A stretch of DNA of 52,109 bases from positions 1 through 52,109 of the forward strand of contig JAPLDS010000051.1 of NCBI GenBank assembly GCA_026391295.1. The letters run 5' to 3'. Shown here one piece after another: positions 36,341 through 46,487 of the stretch. The number at the start of each line of letters is the position of its first letter. Position 1 is the first letter of the stretch. The stretch is from Bacteroidia bacterium. GTDB lineage: Bacteria; Bacteroidota; Bacteroidia; Bacteroidales; Prolixibacteraceae. The notes beneath the pieces were generated by a model. The model worked only from the letters and a program-made list of their open reading frames with translations. It did no database searches and was not told the DNA's origin. A program made the translations under genes and the position numbers.

Positions 36341-36348
36341 TAATTTTG
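36341..36348 (+). promoter_or_regulatory. Putative -7 box of ansA
   Basis: TAATTTTG matches TAnnTTTG and lies 32 bases upstream of the ansA ATG, in the 64-base gap after tatD. No clear -33. Confidence 0.4.
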
Positions 36349-36379
36349 TGTCGGATATCGACTCAAATCACTTGACGCT

Positions 36380-37336
36380 ATGACAAAATCAGACACGCAA
36401 TCTATTCTGATCATTTACACCGGTGGAACCATTGGGATGCGTGAAGATCCCATGACCAAGACGCTCTCTCCTATGCGTTTCGAATTGATTCAGGATGAAA
36501 TTCCAGAGCTTCATAAGCTTGGATTTAAGATCGATTCTGTCACTTTTAGCCCTCCCATCGATTCAGCCAACATGACTCCAGAAATATGGATTGATTTGGC
36601 CAAGACCATCAAGGAGTGCTATTCGAAATACGACGGGTTTGTGATCTTGCATGGAACTGACACCATGGCTTATACTGCATCTGCGTTAAGTTATATGCTC
36701 GAGAACTTAGACAAGCCCGTTATCCTTACAGGTTCACAACTGCCCATTGGAGTGCTTCGGACAGATGGGAAAGAGAATATTATCACCGCAATACAAATAG
36801 CGGCAGCTCAACGAAAAGGGAAAGCAATTGTGCCTGAAGTTTGTGTCTATTTTAGCTCGTTTCTTTTTCGCGGCAATCGAACAACAAAAGAAGATTCTCA
36901 ACAATTTAGTGCCTTTGCATCACACCACTATCCAAAACTTGCCATAGCAGGTATTGACATTGAATATTATTATGGGTTAATCAATTACCCTAGCAGCAAA
37001 GGGACGTTTAAGATCAATACCTCGATCAACGACAACGTGATTGTTTTGAAAATTTTCCCGGGTCTTAACCGCAAATATTTTGAATCAATACTTTCCTTGC
37101 CAGGTATAAAGGGTATTATCTTAGAATCGTACGTTAGTCAGTGCCCTGGTGGCCGCGTAAAAATGGGGTATTACGAAACTAGCCGCGAGCTTCAAGAGGC
37201 TGGAGTAGTAAGCGGCAAAGATATTACCATTGAAGCTGCGGTAACAAAACTAATGTTCTTGTTAGGACAGAAATTAAGTTCCGATGAAGTGGTGGAATAC
37301 CTAAACCAAAACCTTAGCGGAGAGATCGAAAATTAA
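36380..37336 (+). CDS. ansA: Type I asparaginase, internal ~27-residue block missing
   Basis: A 318-residue cytoplasmic L-asparaginase of the AnsA type. The first active-site motif YTGGTIGM (Thr14) and the second HGTDTMAYTAS (Thr93, Asp94) are intact, as is LFRGNRTTKED. The family then has a block running from SYGxGNAP through a helix to GIVVxN before TQC or SQC. Here it reads ILESYVSQCPGGRVKMG. That places a loss of about 27 residues after Tyr251 (near 37132/37133), in frame. The total length is about that much shorter than the ~340-345 usual for the family. The C-terminal EAAVTKLMFLLGQ is normal. The missing loop belongs to the C-terminal domain, so folding and activity are in doubt. It ends 5 bases from the converging next gene. 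Confidence 0.93.
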   Translation: MTKSDTQSILIIYTGGTIGMREDPMTKTLSPMRFELIQDEIPELHKLGFKIDSVTFSPPIDSANMTPEIWIDLAKTIKECYSKYDGFVILHGTDTMAYTASALSYMLENLDKPVILTGSQLPIGVLRTDGKENIITAIQIAAAQRKGKAIVPEVCVYFSSFLFRGNRTTKEDSQQFSAFASHHYPKLAIAGIDIEYYYGLINYPSSKGTFKINTSINDNVIVLKIFPGLNRKYFESILSLPGIKGIILESYVSQCPGGRVKMGYYETSRELQEAGVVSGKDITIEAAVTKLMFLLGQKLSSDEVVEYLNQNLSGEIEN

Positions 37337-37341
37337 GCCAT

Positions 37342-39882
37342 CTATCTTTTGGTAAGCATTGGGTAAGCAGTATTATAACCTCTCATGGCATGCCAAATAA
37401 TACGGTTAAAGATATCTTCATCAATGCGATCATAATCATCAAGATCTTGTTCCATCGACTTTTTTGCCCACGACAACTGTTTCCCCTTTAAAGATTTAAG
37501 CGGTGGATTAATCTGATCCAATGGGATAGCACTAGGCTCAGCATTAAAAGGGGCGAAATCTGGAGCCTCGTTAAAACAGGCAGTCATTGACTCCGCAGCC
37601 TCATCTAATTGATTCATCGGTGGTAGACCTAAGATATCCTCCATGGTTCGAACCATATTTATTTGCGAATAGTAGGTCGAAATAACCTGTTTATGTTTGG
37701 TGTACGGACTTATTACCAAGCCAACTGTGCGATGGCCATCTACATGATCAAGCCCATCCTGTGGGTCATCTTCTGTTACAAATATGCAGGTCTCTTTCCA
37801 AAATTTACTCTTCGAGAGAGCCTCAACAATCCGACCTAAAGCAAGATCATTGTCAGCTACAGCAGCTGCAGGCGTGGGTAACCCTGGTCGAGTACCAGAG
37901 GTGTGATCAGCTGGCAATAACAACACGCTGAAATTTGGAAACTCACCCTTCTCTTCAAACTCATGTAACTCCTTAATAAATACAGAAGCCCGATAAGCAT
38001 CTGGGACTACAATTGGAAAGCCAATATACGAAGGACAAGTATAAGGTGCAATCTGCTCAATACTAGCGGTACCCTTAATGGAGATGTTTTTTGTCCCATT
38101 CTGAAAATCTTTCAACACTTCAGAATAAGTTGCCGTTCTAGGACTGATTTCCGCATTTACAAATTCACCATAGTTGCGAAAAGTTAACCCATGACGCAAC
38201 ACATTGTCCCATAGAAAACCAGAACTTGCATAAGCCAACGCATCATCTCCATCATAAGGATAACTGCGCACAAAATCGCCAAACGACTTCTCGATATAGT
38301 CTGTCACATACGCTTCATTGGCCCACTGATGTCCATCTGCACTTAGCACTCCACTGCAATAGAAGTTATCCAACAGCACAAACAATTCCGCTAATTTATG
38401 CTGATTGGGAGTTATTTTGCGACCAAATAAGAGAAGCGTGCTATCCCCATTCCCCTGCTTTAAATCCCCAAATACCTGATCGTAGGTTCTATTCTCCTTG
38501 ATAATATAAACCACATGTTTAATGGGCGATTGCTGACCGGCAAAACGAGGAATGACACCATTTTTTACGCTGCTTTTTTGCGTATTCGAAGATGCGCCCT
38601 CTCTACTCCATGAATTATTTTTAAGTACCACAGCAGTTTGCTTAGCCAACTCTTGAGGATCAGGAACCGATACAATCGAAATACTTCCTAAATGGTCCCT
38701 AGAATTATAGCCCCCTTTACCACTCTTTTTATCTCTCGATCCAGTACCTTTGACATTGGAAACATAAAGCTCCTTCCCTGATTTATCAAGAACAACGGAT
38801 CCGGGATACCACCCAGTAGGTATTAAACCTACGATACGATTCGTAACACCCAACTCGATAACGCAAATTGCATTCTCCGTTCCATTTGCAACATAAAGGA
38901 ACTTGCTATCCGGAGAAATCGTTAACGCATTCGGACCGCTTCCAAATAAAGCCTCCTTATTTAAATGAACAGAAATAACACTCTTTACATCATCGGTCTT
39001 CGTATCGATCACAAATACCTGATCGCTATTTGCGCAAGCCACAGCCAAAAATCGTCCATCTGGGCTTAAAGCCATGCCAGTAGGATGCAAGCCAACAGGG
39101 ATGTCTTTCGTTTGACTACCTAGATCTAAATCTACAACCGACACAGAACCATTATTCGCTATTCCTGTTTTGGGATCTACTAAAATCAAGCTCCCCGAGG
39201 TGTTGTAAGTTGACTCACCTGCCAAAGGCTTGCGGCCACCCCAATTGGTGACATAGGCCTTATGATCAGTCGCGAGAACTACTTCATATGGGGCAATTCC
39301 AACAGGAATCTCTTGAATCGATTTATCTCTAAGATTGATCTTTGCTAATGAATTATTGCGACTTAAGGTTACAAATAAGTGATTCTCTTGTTTGTTTAAT
39401 GCTAGACCACCCGGACCTGGGTCATCGCCAATTTTTGGATTAGGCATGACAATTGCAGAATCCCATCTTAGCTTTCTATCCTGGTCCATTCGTGCAACCA
39501 GTATTTGAGATGAACCTTCCGATAAATATATTTTTTGATCATCTTTTGTCATACATATGCCCGTAAAAGAGGCTCCGCCTTTCTCATAAGAGAGCGTTTG
39601 GAGATTTTTCTGATCCTTTAATCGAATTAGATTTAATGACTTGATATTTTTAACCACTAAGTACTCTTCAGTAGAGTTTAAAACGATATCGACAGGGCGG
39701 CCTGGAATATAGATTTGTGAACCTGCTGGTCGTAACAACTGGTTCGAAGGGACCAAAATGCTCCCGTCCTGCTGAGTACCCACATGGAGTGTATTCAACG
39801 ACTGCTGTCCATAGCTTAGAGAAATACCTAGAACGAAAATTAGTGCAAAGATGAAAGGCCCCGAATGGGTGTTAGGCTTCAT
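37342..39882 (-). CDS. Exported YncE-like beta-propeller / phosphoesterase fusion
   Basis: An 846-residue protein with a signal peptide (cleavage near SYGQQ). Residues about 40-400 carry repeated YncE-type propeller blades with motifs such as PVGIAPYEVV, PVGLHPTGMALSPDGRFLAV and LTISPDSKFLYVANG. Residues about 455-790 form a PF04185-type phosphoesterase in the alkaline phosphatase superfamily. It begins with HVVYIIKENRTYDQVFGDL and continues with ADGHQWANEAYVTDY, TEDDPQDGLDHVDGHR and VISPYTKH, which hold candidate metal ligands. This two-module architecture recurs in Bacteroidota. The substrate is unknown. It converges on ansA with five bases between stops, and no terminator is visible there. 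Confidence 0.9.
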   Translation of the reverse strand: MKPNTHSGPFIFALIFVLGISLSYGQQSLNTLHVGTQQDGSILVPSNQLLRPAGSQIYIPGRPVDIVLNSTEEYLVVKNIKSLNLIRLKDQKNLQTLSYEKGGASFTGICMTKDDQKIYLSEGSSQILVARMDQDRKLRWDSAIVMPNPKIGDDPGPGGLALNKQENHLFVTLSRNNSLAKINLRDKSIQEIPVGIAPYEVVLATDHKAYVTNWGGRKPLAGESTYNTSGSLILVDPKTGIANNGSVSVVDLDLGSQTKDIPVGLHPTGMALSPDGRFLAVACANSDQVFVIDTKTDDVKSVISVHLNKEALFGSGPNALTISPDSKFLYVANGTENAICVIELGVTNRIVGLIPTGWYPGSVVLDKSGKELYVSNVKGTGSRDKKSGKGGYNSRDHLGSISIVSVPDPQELAKQTAVVLKNNSWSREGASSNTQKSSVKNGVIPRFAGQQSPIKHVVYIIKENRTYDQVFGDLKQGNGDSTLLLFGRKITPNQHKLAELFVLLDNFYCSGVLSADGHQWANEAYVTDYIEKSFGDFVRSYPYDGDDALAYASSGFLWDNVLRHGLTFRNYGEFVNAEISPRTATYSEVLKDFQNGTKNISIKGTASIEQIAPYTCPSYIGFPIVVPDAYRASVFIKELHEFEEKGEFPNFSVLLLPADHTSGTRPGLPTPAAAVADNDLALGRIVEALSKSKFWKETCIFVTEDDPQDGLDHVDGHRTVGLVISPYTKHKQVISTYYSQINMVRTMEDILGLPPMNQLDEAAESMTACFNEAPDFAPFNAEPSAIPLDQINPPLKSLKGKQLSWAKKSMEQDLDDYDRIDEDIFNRIIWHAMRGYNTAYPMLTKR

Positions 39883-39944
39883 GGATGTTTAGTTTTAGTT
39901 TGTTTCTGCATGACATACCCTTATCAAACAATTAAGACACTTGC

Positions 39945-40625
39945 CTAACTGCTTGTATTGGCTAATATTTTCATATCCTTAACTTCTAATATAGGCTTAG
40001 AATAGCCGATCAAAGAAGCATTTATTAAAGCAGCAGCAAGATCTTTTAGTGTGATAATTAGATTTGGGGTAAGCAATGCCATGATTGGGAATAACCACCC
40101 AATATATTTTAAACTTTTATAAAATGTCATCGAAGGCCGTAGTGGCAAAAATGGAATAATCCCAGCAGGTCTAAAGTTGTAGGCCTTTTTAAATGGGAGT
40201 TTCATCAAATCGTTCTCCGTTTTCCCTTTTACACGAGCCCACATGACGCGACCCTTTTCAGTACTATCGGTTCCAGCCCCTGAGATATAACAAAAGGTCA
40301 TGTCGGGATTTTGTGATGCAAGGACCTTCGCAAAATCGATGGTTAAGTCATAGGTTAGTCGGGCGTATTCAGGTTCCTTTTTCCCCATTGAAGTAACCCC
40401 TAAACAGAAATAACAGGCGTTATATCCAGCCACATCATGGCTTAGTGCAGAAAAATCGGAAAAATCAGGATGGATAATCTCTTGTAGTTTAGGGTGACTA
40501 TAACCTGTCGGTTTTCGAGTGATCACTAAAACTTTTTCAACTTCTGGATGGTTCAAGCATTCATATAGAACACCTTCTCCTACCATACCGGTGGCGCCAG
40601 TGAGTATGACTTTTAATTTATTCAT
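39945..40625 (-). CDS. NAD(P)-binding epimerase-like (atypical SDR) protein
   Basis: A 226-residue protein with the Rossmann motif GATGMVGEGVL at residues 10-20. The usual SDR Tyr-x-x-x-Lys is not obvious: GAGTDSTEKGRVMWARVKGKTENDL occupies the place where extended or atypical SDRs carry the active Ser-Tyr-Lys, and Arg/Lys are present without Tyr. A hydrophobic stretch near residues 185-205 may be membrane-associated. Relatives are annotated as NAD-dependent epimerase or oxidoreductase with no known substrate. It has its own transcription unit between the YncE-like gene and the aspS terminator. Confidence 0.82.
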   Translation of the reverse strand: MNKLKVILTGATGMVGEGVLYECLNHPEVEKVLVITRKPTGYSHPKLQEIIHPDFSDFSALSHDVAGYNACYFCLGVTSMGKKEPEYARLTYDLTIDFAKVLASQNPDMTFCYISGAGTDSTEKGRVMWARVKGKTENDLMKLPFKKAYNFRPAGIIPFLPLRPSMTFYKSLKYIGWLFPIMALLTPNLIITLKDLAAALINASLIGYSKPILEVKDMKILANTSS

Positions 40626-40758
40626 TGAGGATAATGCTAATTTTAAGATTAATGTAGACCCGATCTTCCGGTATCAAATATACTCATTTTTTAATTCAAG
40701 AGCATCTAATTCGCTTAGCTACACAATCGATTAAATAGTTGACATATTGTTAATTACA

Positions 40759-40801
40759 AATAAATAGCCCATCAAGTAAATTACTTAATGGGCTATTTAT
40801 T
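40759..40801. terminator. aspS intrinsic terminator
   Basis: A 14-bp stem AATAAATAGCCCAT (40759-40772) with ATGGGCTATTTATT (40788-40801), plus an inner AAGTAA/TTACTT pairing. A/T tracts on both sides. It lies downstream of the minus-strand aspS. Confidence 0.85.
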
Positions 40802-40847
40802 AAACTTAGTGTGCGCTTATTTAAATGCGCTATTATCCGCTAACGGA

Positions 40848-42608
40848 TTAATTCTTCTGTTTTGGAGCAACCAATGATAGACACAATTCATCGAGTTGCG
40901 CTTGTGCAATTTCGGCTGGTGAATCGTTCATCACATCGCGTCCTGAGTTGTTTTTCGGGAAAGCAATCACATCACGAATAGAGTCAAGACCTGCAAACAT
41001 AGAAGCTAAACGATCGAAGCCAAAGGCGATGCCAGCATGAGGTGGAGCGCCATATTTAAATGCCTCCATCAAGAAACCAAACTGATTTTCAGCATCTTGC
41101 TTCGAAAACCCAAGAGTCTTAAACATCTTAGCCTGAAGCTCGCTATCAAAGATTCGCACCGAACCTCCACCAATCTCCACGCCATTAATGACTAAGTCGT
41201 AAGCATTCGCCCGAACAGTTCCAGGGGCGGTATCGAGTAGCGCAATATCTTCAGGTTTTGGTGCTGTGAATGGGTGATGCATCGCATGAAAGCGACTAGC
41301 CTCCTCGTTCCATTCCAACAATGGAAAGTCGATTACCCAAAGCGGTCTGAAGACTTCTTTATCCATTAAACCAGCCAAGCGTCCCATCTCTAAACGAAGA
41401 ATTGAGAGAGCAGGGAGTGTCCGTTCTTTCTCCCCAGAGAGCATAAGAATTAAATCACCCGGTTTAGCATCGAAAATCTGAGTCCATTTCGCTAGGTCCT
41501 CCGGGCCATAGAACTTATCGACCGATGATTTTGCCGATCCATCTTCATTAACCTTGGCATAAACGAGTCCTTTGGCACCCACCTGAGGTCGTTTAACAAA
41601 CTCAGTAAGTTCGTCGAGTTGCTTCCGCGAATATTCTCCACAACCAGGAACACAGATTCCTCCAATATATTCAGCATCGTCAAAGACCTTAAAATCTTTC
41701 CCTTTAACGACAGTTGTCAAATCTTTAAATTTCAGATCAAAGCGAATATCTGGCTTGTCGTTGCCATAGTTCTCCATGGCATCGGCATAAGTCATCCGCG
41801 GAAATTCGCCTGGATCAATCCCTTTAATCTCTTTAAACATATGTCTGGTCAGCCCTTCGAACATATTAAGCACATCTTCCTGCTGTACAAACGACATCTC
41901 GCAATCGATCTGTGTAAACTCAGGCTGACGGTCTGCACGAAGATCCTCATCGCGGAAGCATTTTACGATTTGATAATAGCGATCAAAGCCAGCAACCATA
42001 AGCAGCTGTTTAAAGATCTGAGGCGACTGAGGCAGCGCATAAAACTGATTTGGATTCATCCGTGATGGAACCACAAAATCACGTGCTCCTTCAGGCGTTG
42101 ATTTTATCAATACGGGCGTTTCAGTCTCAATAAACTGAAGGTCATCGAGGTAATTACGAACTACATGCGCCATCTTGGCTCTTAGCTCTAGATTTTTGCG
42201 AACTGTTTCGCGGCGTAAATCCAGGTAGCGAAATTTCATGCGCAATTCATCTCCACCATCGGTATCATCCTGAATGGTGAATGGAGGAACTGCTGCCTTA
42301 TTTAGTATTGTAAGTTCTTTGATGTCAATCTCAATATCACCAGTAGGAATCTTGCTATTTTTACTGGAGCGTTCGCGCACTATCCCTTTTACCTGAATGA
42401 CAAATTCACGTCCAAGCTTTTCAAATTGGTCTTTTAATTCAATCGTGGTATTTTCATCTGCAACAAGCTGCGTGATACCATAACGATCACGAATATCAAT
42501 AAAAGTCATGGCTCCAAGATTTCTAATCGTTTGGACCCATCCAGCCAAAACAGGCTCCTGACCAACATGTGTGATCCGAAGCTCACCGCAAGTAAAAGTT
42601 CTATACAT
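40848..42608 (-). CDS. aspS: Aspartyl-tRNA synthetase
   Basis: A 586-residue class II synthetase of the bacterial type, which charges tRNA-Asp with aspartate. The N-terminal OB-fold anticodon domain covers about 1-105. Class II motifs are seen: FIETETPVL, then [18 protein letters not shown] (motif 2), and [27 protein letters not shown] (motif 3). The bacterial GAD insertion domain (about 280-420) is present. [11 protein letters not shown] is the usual end motif. The length is normal, with no missing block. It diverges from tadA across a 132-base region holding a -7 box for each, and its terminator follows the stop. Confidence 0.98.
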   Translation of the reverse strand: MYRTFTCGELRITHVGQEPVLAGWVQTIRNLGAMTFIDIRDRYGITQLVADENTTIELKDQFEKLGREFVIQVKGIVRERSSKNSKIPTGDIEIDIKELTILNKAAVPPFTIQDDTDGGDELRMKFRYLDLRRETVRKNLELRAKMAHVVRNYLDDLQFIETETPVLIKSTPEGARDFVVPSRMNPNQFYALPQSPQIFKQLLMVAGFDRYYQIVKCFRDEDLRADRQPEFTQIDCEMSFVQQEDVLNMFEGLTRHMFKEIKGIDPGEFPRMTYADAMENYGNDKPDIRFDLKFKDLTTVVKGKDFKVFDDAEYIGGICVPGCGEYSRKQLDELTEFVKRPQVGAKGLVYAKVNEDGSAKSSVDKFYGPEDLAKWTQIFDAKPGDLILMLSGEKERTLPALSILRLEMGRLAGLMDKEVFRPLWVIDFPLLEWNEEASRFHAMHHPFTAPKPEDIALLDTAPGTVRANAYDLVINGVEIGGGSVRIFDSELQAKMFKTLGFSKQDAENQFGFLMEAFKYGAPPHAGIAFGFDRLASMFAGLDSIRDVIAFPKNNSGRDVMNDSPAEIAQAQLDELCLSLVAPKQKN

Positions 42609-42642
42609 TGAATTATTGGGTATGATTGAAGTGGTAAAATTA

Positions 42643-42650
42643 CAAAACTA
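42643..42650 (-). promoter_or_regulatory. Putative -7 box of aspS
   Basis: On the minus strand this reads TAGTTTTG, fitting TAnnTTTG, 34 bases upstream of the aspS ATG. Confidence 0.4.
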
Positions 42651-42713
42651 CCACGAGATACGGAAAATTAATATCAATGCAGATGCACCTAAGGTAAATT
42701 AGGGAATAGTTTC

Positions 42714-42721
42714 TACTTTTG
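42714..42721 (+). promoter_or_regulatory. Putative -7 box of tadA
   Basis: TACTTTTG fits TAnnTTTG and ends 19 bases before the tadA ATG, so the mRNA leader would be very short. Confidence 0.4.
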
Positions 42722-42740
42722 AAGTAGAAAATCTGCTGCT

Positions 42741-43184
42741 ATGATAGATCCATTTGACGACGAATATTTCATGAAAAGAGCATTAGTAGAGGCTGAACAA
42801 GCCTTTGCTGAAGGCGAAGTGCCTGTTGGAGCACTTGTAGTCTGTCGGAATCAAATTATCTCAAGAGCGCATAATCTCACCGAGCTTTTAAACGACGTAA
42901 CTGCTCATGCGGAGATGCAAGCAATCACTGCAGCCACCAATTTACTGGGAGGTAAATATCTCGTTGACTGCACCTTATATGTTACTCTTGAGCCGTGCAC
43001 CATGTGCGCCGGTGCGCTAGGATGGTCACAGATTGGGAGAATAGTCTATGGAGCGAGTGATGAGAAAAGAGGATTTTTAAAGTTTGCACCCCAAGTTCTC
43101 CATCCAAAAACAGAAGTTTTAGGTGGGATTCTACAAAATGAGTGCACGCAGCTATTAAAACAATTTTTCGAACTACGTCGTTAA
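42741..43184 (+). CDS. tadA: tRNA-specific adenosine deaminase
   Basis: A 147-residue cytidine-deaminase-fold enzyme that converts A34 to inosine in tRNA-Arg(ACG). Zinc ligands His56 (HAEMQAI) and Cys86/Cys89 (LEPCTMCAGAL) and the proton-shuttling Glu58 are all present. WSQIGRIVYGASDEKRGF is typical of TadA rather than of guanine or cytosine deaminases. Length is normal. Its stop codon overlaps the stop of the converging DUF5686 gene by four bases. Confidence 0.95.
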   Translation: MIDPFDDEYFMKRALVEAEQAFAEGEVPVGALVVCRNQIISRAHNLTELLNDVTAHAEMQAITAATNLLGGKYLVDCTLYVTLEPCTMCAGALGWSQIGRIVYGASDEKRGFLKFAPQVLHPKTEVLGGILQNECTQLLKQFFELRR

Positions 43185-45631
43185 AGTGTCAGCTGAAGCG
43201 AGAATAGCAAACCTAGCTGGATCTTGCGGTCTTGATTGTAGTTATAACGCCAAACCGCATCGACACGAATAATCTTTAAAATATTTTCAATGCCTGCTGA
43301 AAACTCCGTGTAAGGAGTACTCTTCAGCCCCTTCATACCTTCAGGGAATACAAGGCTTGTGTGTTCTGCTTCATCGTAATTGCCCATTAATGAGCGAACG
43401 CCTAAAACCTCACGCCATTTAAGTCGCTGAAAAAGCGGCATTTTATTCAAGAAAAATCCTTGAAGATGATGTTCTAAAAATAAGCTAACATAAGCGTCAC
43501 TTACAAATTCCTGATGGTTCATTAGATTAAAGGCGTACGCATCAAAGGCGTAAGATTCATTCCCCTCATGAATTTTCATCAAAGGCCATGGCACCTTACC
43601 ATAGATCTTGCCTGCCTGCACATAATAGGTAATATAGCCAAATGGGTTAACCGCTAACTTATCGGCAAAGTTGGCATTCAATTTTAGATAAGGATAGTCA
43701 CCACCGAGAAAGCCTTTTAGCCCTCCAGTGACAGATACATTTAGCACTGGATTAAAAATTCCAAAAGTTGAACGCTCAAAGCCCTTAATCACAATCGTCT
43801 CTTTAGGTGCAAACCGGGTGTTAAACGTTATTTCCCCAGTCCGAATAGAAGTCAGTTGATTGCCTTGCGCATCAATAAAAGGGACGAACGGTCCTGATTT
43901 AATAGTCGAAGAGGTAAAAGTTAGCTGGTTTGACAACCCCCGTACCCAATCTTTATCGAAAGTCATATCGAAGCGATCGATCATATTTAGCTTACTATAT
44001 GGAGCTTTGCTTAGTGCAGAGGTAAGAAAGTTATCACGAGTAAACGCATTCGAACTAAGTCCCATAAGTTGATAATCATGCGATCCACTGAAAGCAATCA
44101 TGATTCGTGGCTTTTTAGAGAAAAAATATTCAACCCCTCCACCATATTTAAAATCGTCATCTGAGGTGCCATAAGCACCATACCCTTTGAGCCTCCATTT
44201 CTGATCAAACTTCATGGTTGTTCGGCCTCCAATTCGGAATCTATTTCCCTCAATTTTATTGGTGCTATAAGCCGAATAATAGGGACCCAACTCAATCTTT
44301 CCAAGGTCGCGATAACCATAATAAAACATATAGATATACTCCGCGATAGTTTTATAAAGGGGTACGTTCTGAATTGAATCAACCATGTCGTAGATGCCTG
44401 CTTCTCTTTTCTGCAACTCGATCGGCCTCGATTTGACCCAGTAATTGTCATCTTTCAACATCGCATTTTTGTCAACAACGATCAAATTCTTAGGCGCATT
44501 GGTGACAGCAGGGAGCTCTGTAAATTTAAAGTCTTGGTAGACATTGGTTTTGCGGCCCATAAAGCCTACCATCTCTGAATCTTTATCTTTTTTAATATCA
44601 AGGTCAGCAATCAAGGCCTCCTTCAAAGGGACCCAGCGGTTTTCTGCAGGCTGAAATTCGATAGAATATTGGAAATTATTTAAAAAGTTCACATTGGCTT
44701 TAGTCGAAAGCTGCATATCCACTTTTGTCAAAGCAAAACTCTCATCTTCAACCCAGAACTTTCCCTTAAAGGTCGGATCCAATGCTTGTCGTGGCTTAAA
44801 GGAGATTTCGTATATCTTGCGTCCCTTAACCATGGCACTATCCCTTAAATAGTAATGGTAAAATTGAAGGCCTAAAGAGTTTAAGGGTGAGATTAAACCC
44901 ACATCTGAGATCATAATGTAATTATCATAGACGTTGATCCCTTCGTACATCTTTCCCGTAAACTGAGAGATCATGTCGGTCGTAATCCCTGAAACTTTAT
45001 TGGCTATAATCTCCGCCTTATTGGTATTAGATAGGCTATTATGTGAATAGTTTGAAACTGTCTCCGTAAAAAAGACAGGCAAAAAAGTTTTCCCTTGAAC
45101 TTCAAGGGAATCCAGGTATTTAAAGACGAAATCAAATTGTTTGAGCCGTTTTTTCTTGCTCAGCGAACGATTCACATTCTTAATATCAATCTCTGACTTG
45201 GCATACAGTTTCGATTGCCATGAAGGAAAGTTAGCCGTATTATTTTCCTTTTTTCGGGCAATGATCTTGCGAAAAAGTGGAATAGCTGGGTTCTCTCCCG
45301 GCTTAACAGAGATTTCGCCAAGTGAAATTAGATCTTCAACCAAGGCCAGATCAATTTTATTCGACTGTTTTAATTTGATGGGAACAACCTTTGATTTGTA
45401 GCCAATGGCGGTAATCTCTACCGTGGCAGTAGGGGTTGTTGAACTCAGGTTGAAATTTCCGTTTAGATCGGAGTTGGTGCCTGTGTAAGTCCCCTTGAAA
45501 ATAATATTAACATAGGGTATTGGGGCATTCGTACCAGCGTCTGTTATCTTCCCATAAACAACAGTTTTTTGTCCATTAGCAGTCCCAATTAGGACGAACA
45601 ACAAGGTAAGGAAGCTGAAAAATATTCTCAT
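43181..45631 (-). CDS. DUF5686 outer-membrane protein with carboxypeptidase-like N-domain
   Basis: An 816-residue protein. I use the ATG at 45631, as the TTG one codon upstream adds only one residue. A signal peptide (residues 2-20, ending TANGQ) is followed by a CarboxypepD_reg-like Ig domain at about 24-100 (VYGKITDAGTNAPIPYVNIIFKG). The DUF5686 region follows. The C-terminal ~350 residues show alternating hydrophobic strands ending in LQLTL, which suggests a TonB-receptor-like barrel without a plug. The function is unknown; members are widespread in Bacteroidota outer membranes. Its 3' end overlaps tadA tail to tail by four bases. Confidence 0.88.
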   Translation of the reverse strand: MRIFFSFLTLLFVLIGTANGQKTVVYGKITDAGTNAPIPYVNIIFKGTYTGTNSDLNGNFNLSSTTPTATVEITAIGYKSKVVPIKLKQSNKIDLALVEDLISLGEISVKPGENPAIPLFRKIIARKKENNTANFPSWQSKLYAKSEIDIKNVNRSLSKKKRLKQFDFVFKYLDSLEVQGKTFLPVFFTETVSNYSHNSLSNTNKAEIIANKVSGITTDMISQFTGKMYEGINVYDNYIMISDVGLISPLNSLGLQFYHYYLRDSAMVKGRKIYEISFKPRQALDPTFKGKFWVEDESFALTKVDMQLSTKANVNFLNNFQYSIEFQPAENRWVPLKEALIADLDIKKDKDSEMVGFMGRKTNVYQDFKFTELPAVTNAPKNLIVVDKNAMLKDDNYWVKSRPIELQKREAGIYDMVDSIQNVPLYKTIAEYIYMFYYGYRDLGKIELGPYYSAYSTNKIEGNRFRIGGRTTMKFDQKWRLKGYGAYGTSDDDFKYGGGVEYFFSKKPRIMIAFSGSHDYQLMGLSSNAFTRDNFLTSALSKAPYSKLNMIDRFDMTFDKDWVRGLSNQLTFTSSTIKSGPFVPFIDAQGNQLTSIRTGEITFNTRFAPKETIVIKGFERSTFGIFNPVLNVSVTGGLKGFLGGDYPYLKLNANFADKLAVNPFGYITYYVQAGKIYGKVPWPLMKIHEGNESYAFDAYAFNLMNHQEFVSDAYVSLFLEHHLQGFFLNKMPLFQRLKWREVLGVRSLMGNYDEAEHTSLVFPEGMKGLKSTPYTEFSAGIENILKIIRVDAVWRYNYNQDRKIQLGLLFSLQLTL

Positions 45632-45783
45632 CAAAAAAATTTAATACAAAAAATAGGCCAACCTGCTTAAATGATTAATGGATTGAACTTATAGACAAAT
45701 TAGGCCAAACGAGTTAGACTCAGAAATAGGAAAGAAGTTAAATAGGGAAAGTTCTTTTTTCTTGCCGCCTATTTGGAAAATTA

Positions 45784-45993
45784 TTAGGCCTCAATAGAAA
45801 TCTCTTTACCAGATGTTTCGACCAGATCTCCTGGTCTTAGTTTTGCGCGTTTTCTAAATTCGATCTCCCCATTCAGTTTAACCTCTCCATCTTCGACCAT
45901 GATCTTAGCATGACCGCCAGATTGAGCAATATGAAGATGTTTTAATAGCTTAATCAACTCTATATATTCTGCCCCTATTAAATTAAAGACCAT
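45784..45993 (-). CDS. Small S4-domain RNA-binding protein
   Basis: A 69-residue protein of the YbcJ/YaaA-like S4 group. The whole length is one S4 fold: EYIELIKLLKHLHIAQSGGHAKIMVEDGEVKLNGE, then KRAKLRPGDLVETSG. It probably binds structured RNA, possibly rRNA; the target is unknown. It lies 5 bases downstream of the YjbR-like gene, so they are co-transcribed. Confidence 0.88.
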   Translation of the reverse strand: MVFNLIGAEYIELIKLLKHLHIAQSGGHAKIMVEDGEVKLNGEIEFRKRAKLRPGDLVETSGKEISIEA

Positions 45994-45998
45994 CGCAA

Positions 45999-46361
45999 CT
46001 ATTTTAATGATTTATTTGGCACCGTCAACTTTAACTGTGCCGACAAGGATTTATAAACTAAGTCATATGAATGATCAATCATTTCCCTGAGCAGCCTATC
46101 TGACAGCGATCCGTCAAGCTGAATGGTATTCCAATGCTTTTTATTCATATGATATCCTGGTGTTATAACACTATTTGACTCTCTTAGTTCAATAGCGCGC
46201 TCCGGATCACATTTTAGATTAATCCAAAAAGTTGAATTCAGATTTATTAGCGCAAAAATTTTCCCTCCAACTTTGACCACTAATGCGGAATCACCAAAGG
46301 GGAAACTCTCTGTCACTCCATCTTTTGAAAGACAGAACTCTACTACCTCTTCAATATTCAA
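45999..46361 (-). CDS. MmcQ/YjbR-family protein (TTG start)
   Basis: A 120-residue protein of the MmcQ/YjbR fold, which resembles a DNA-binding CyaY-like domain. Motifs include EEVVEFCLSKDGVTESFPFG, VVKVGGKIFALINL, NLKCDPERAIELRE and TPGYHMNKKHWNTI. The start is TTG at 46361; no in-frame ATG lies upstream, and the family normally begins MNIEE as here. The biochemical function is unknown. It is followed 5 bases later by the S4 gene. Confidence 0.85.
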   Translation of the reverse strand: MNIEEVVEFCLSKDGVTESFPFGDSALVVKVGGKIFALINLNSTFWINLKCDPERAIELRESNSVITPGYHMNKKHWNTIQLDGSLSDRLLREMIDHSYDLVYKSLSAQLKLTVPNKSLK

Positions 46362-46487
46362 AATCGTAATCGTAAAATTCGAATCAAAGATAGTTAAAAC
46401 AAAGGAAAGAGGTGATAAGGCTATATTGAAACACCCAATTTAGCCTGAAAGACTAAAGCTAATTAAGGGAAATAAGAACGAACAACG

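Noticed and set aside
41619-42065. 148-codon plus-strand ORF
   Set aside because: It is antisense to aspS, which has full conserved motifs; no family resemblance in the shadow frame.
43181-43184. Frameshift or truncation at the tadA/DUF5686 junction
   Set aside because: Both proteins end normally; it is simply a four-base tail-to-tail overlap.
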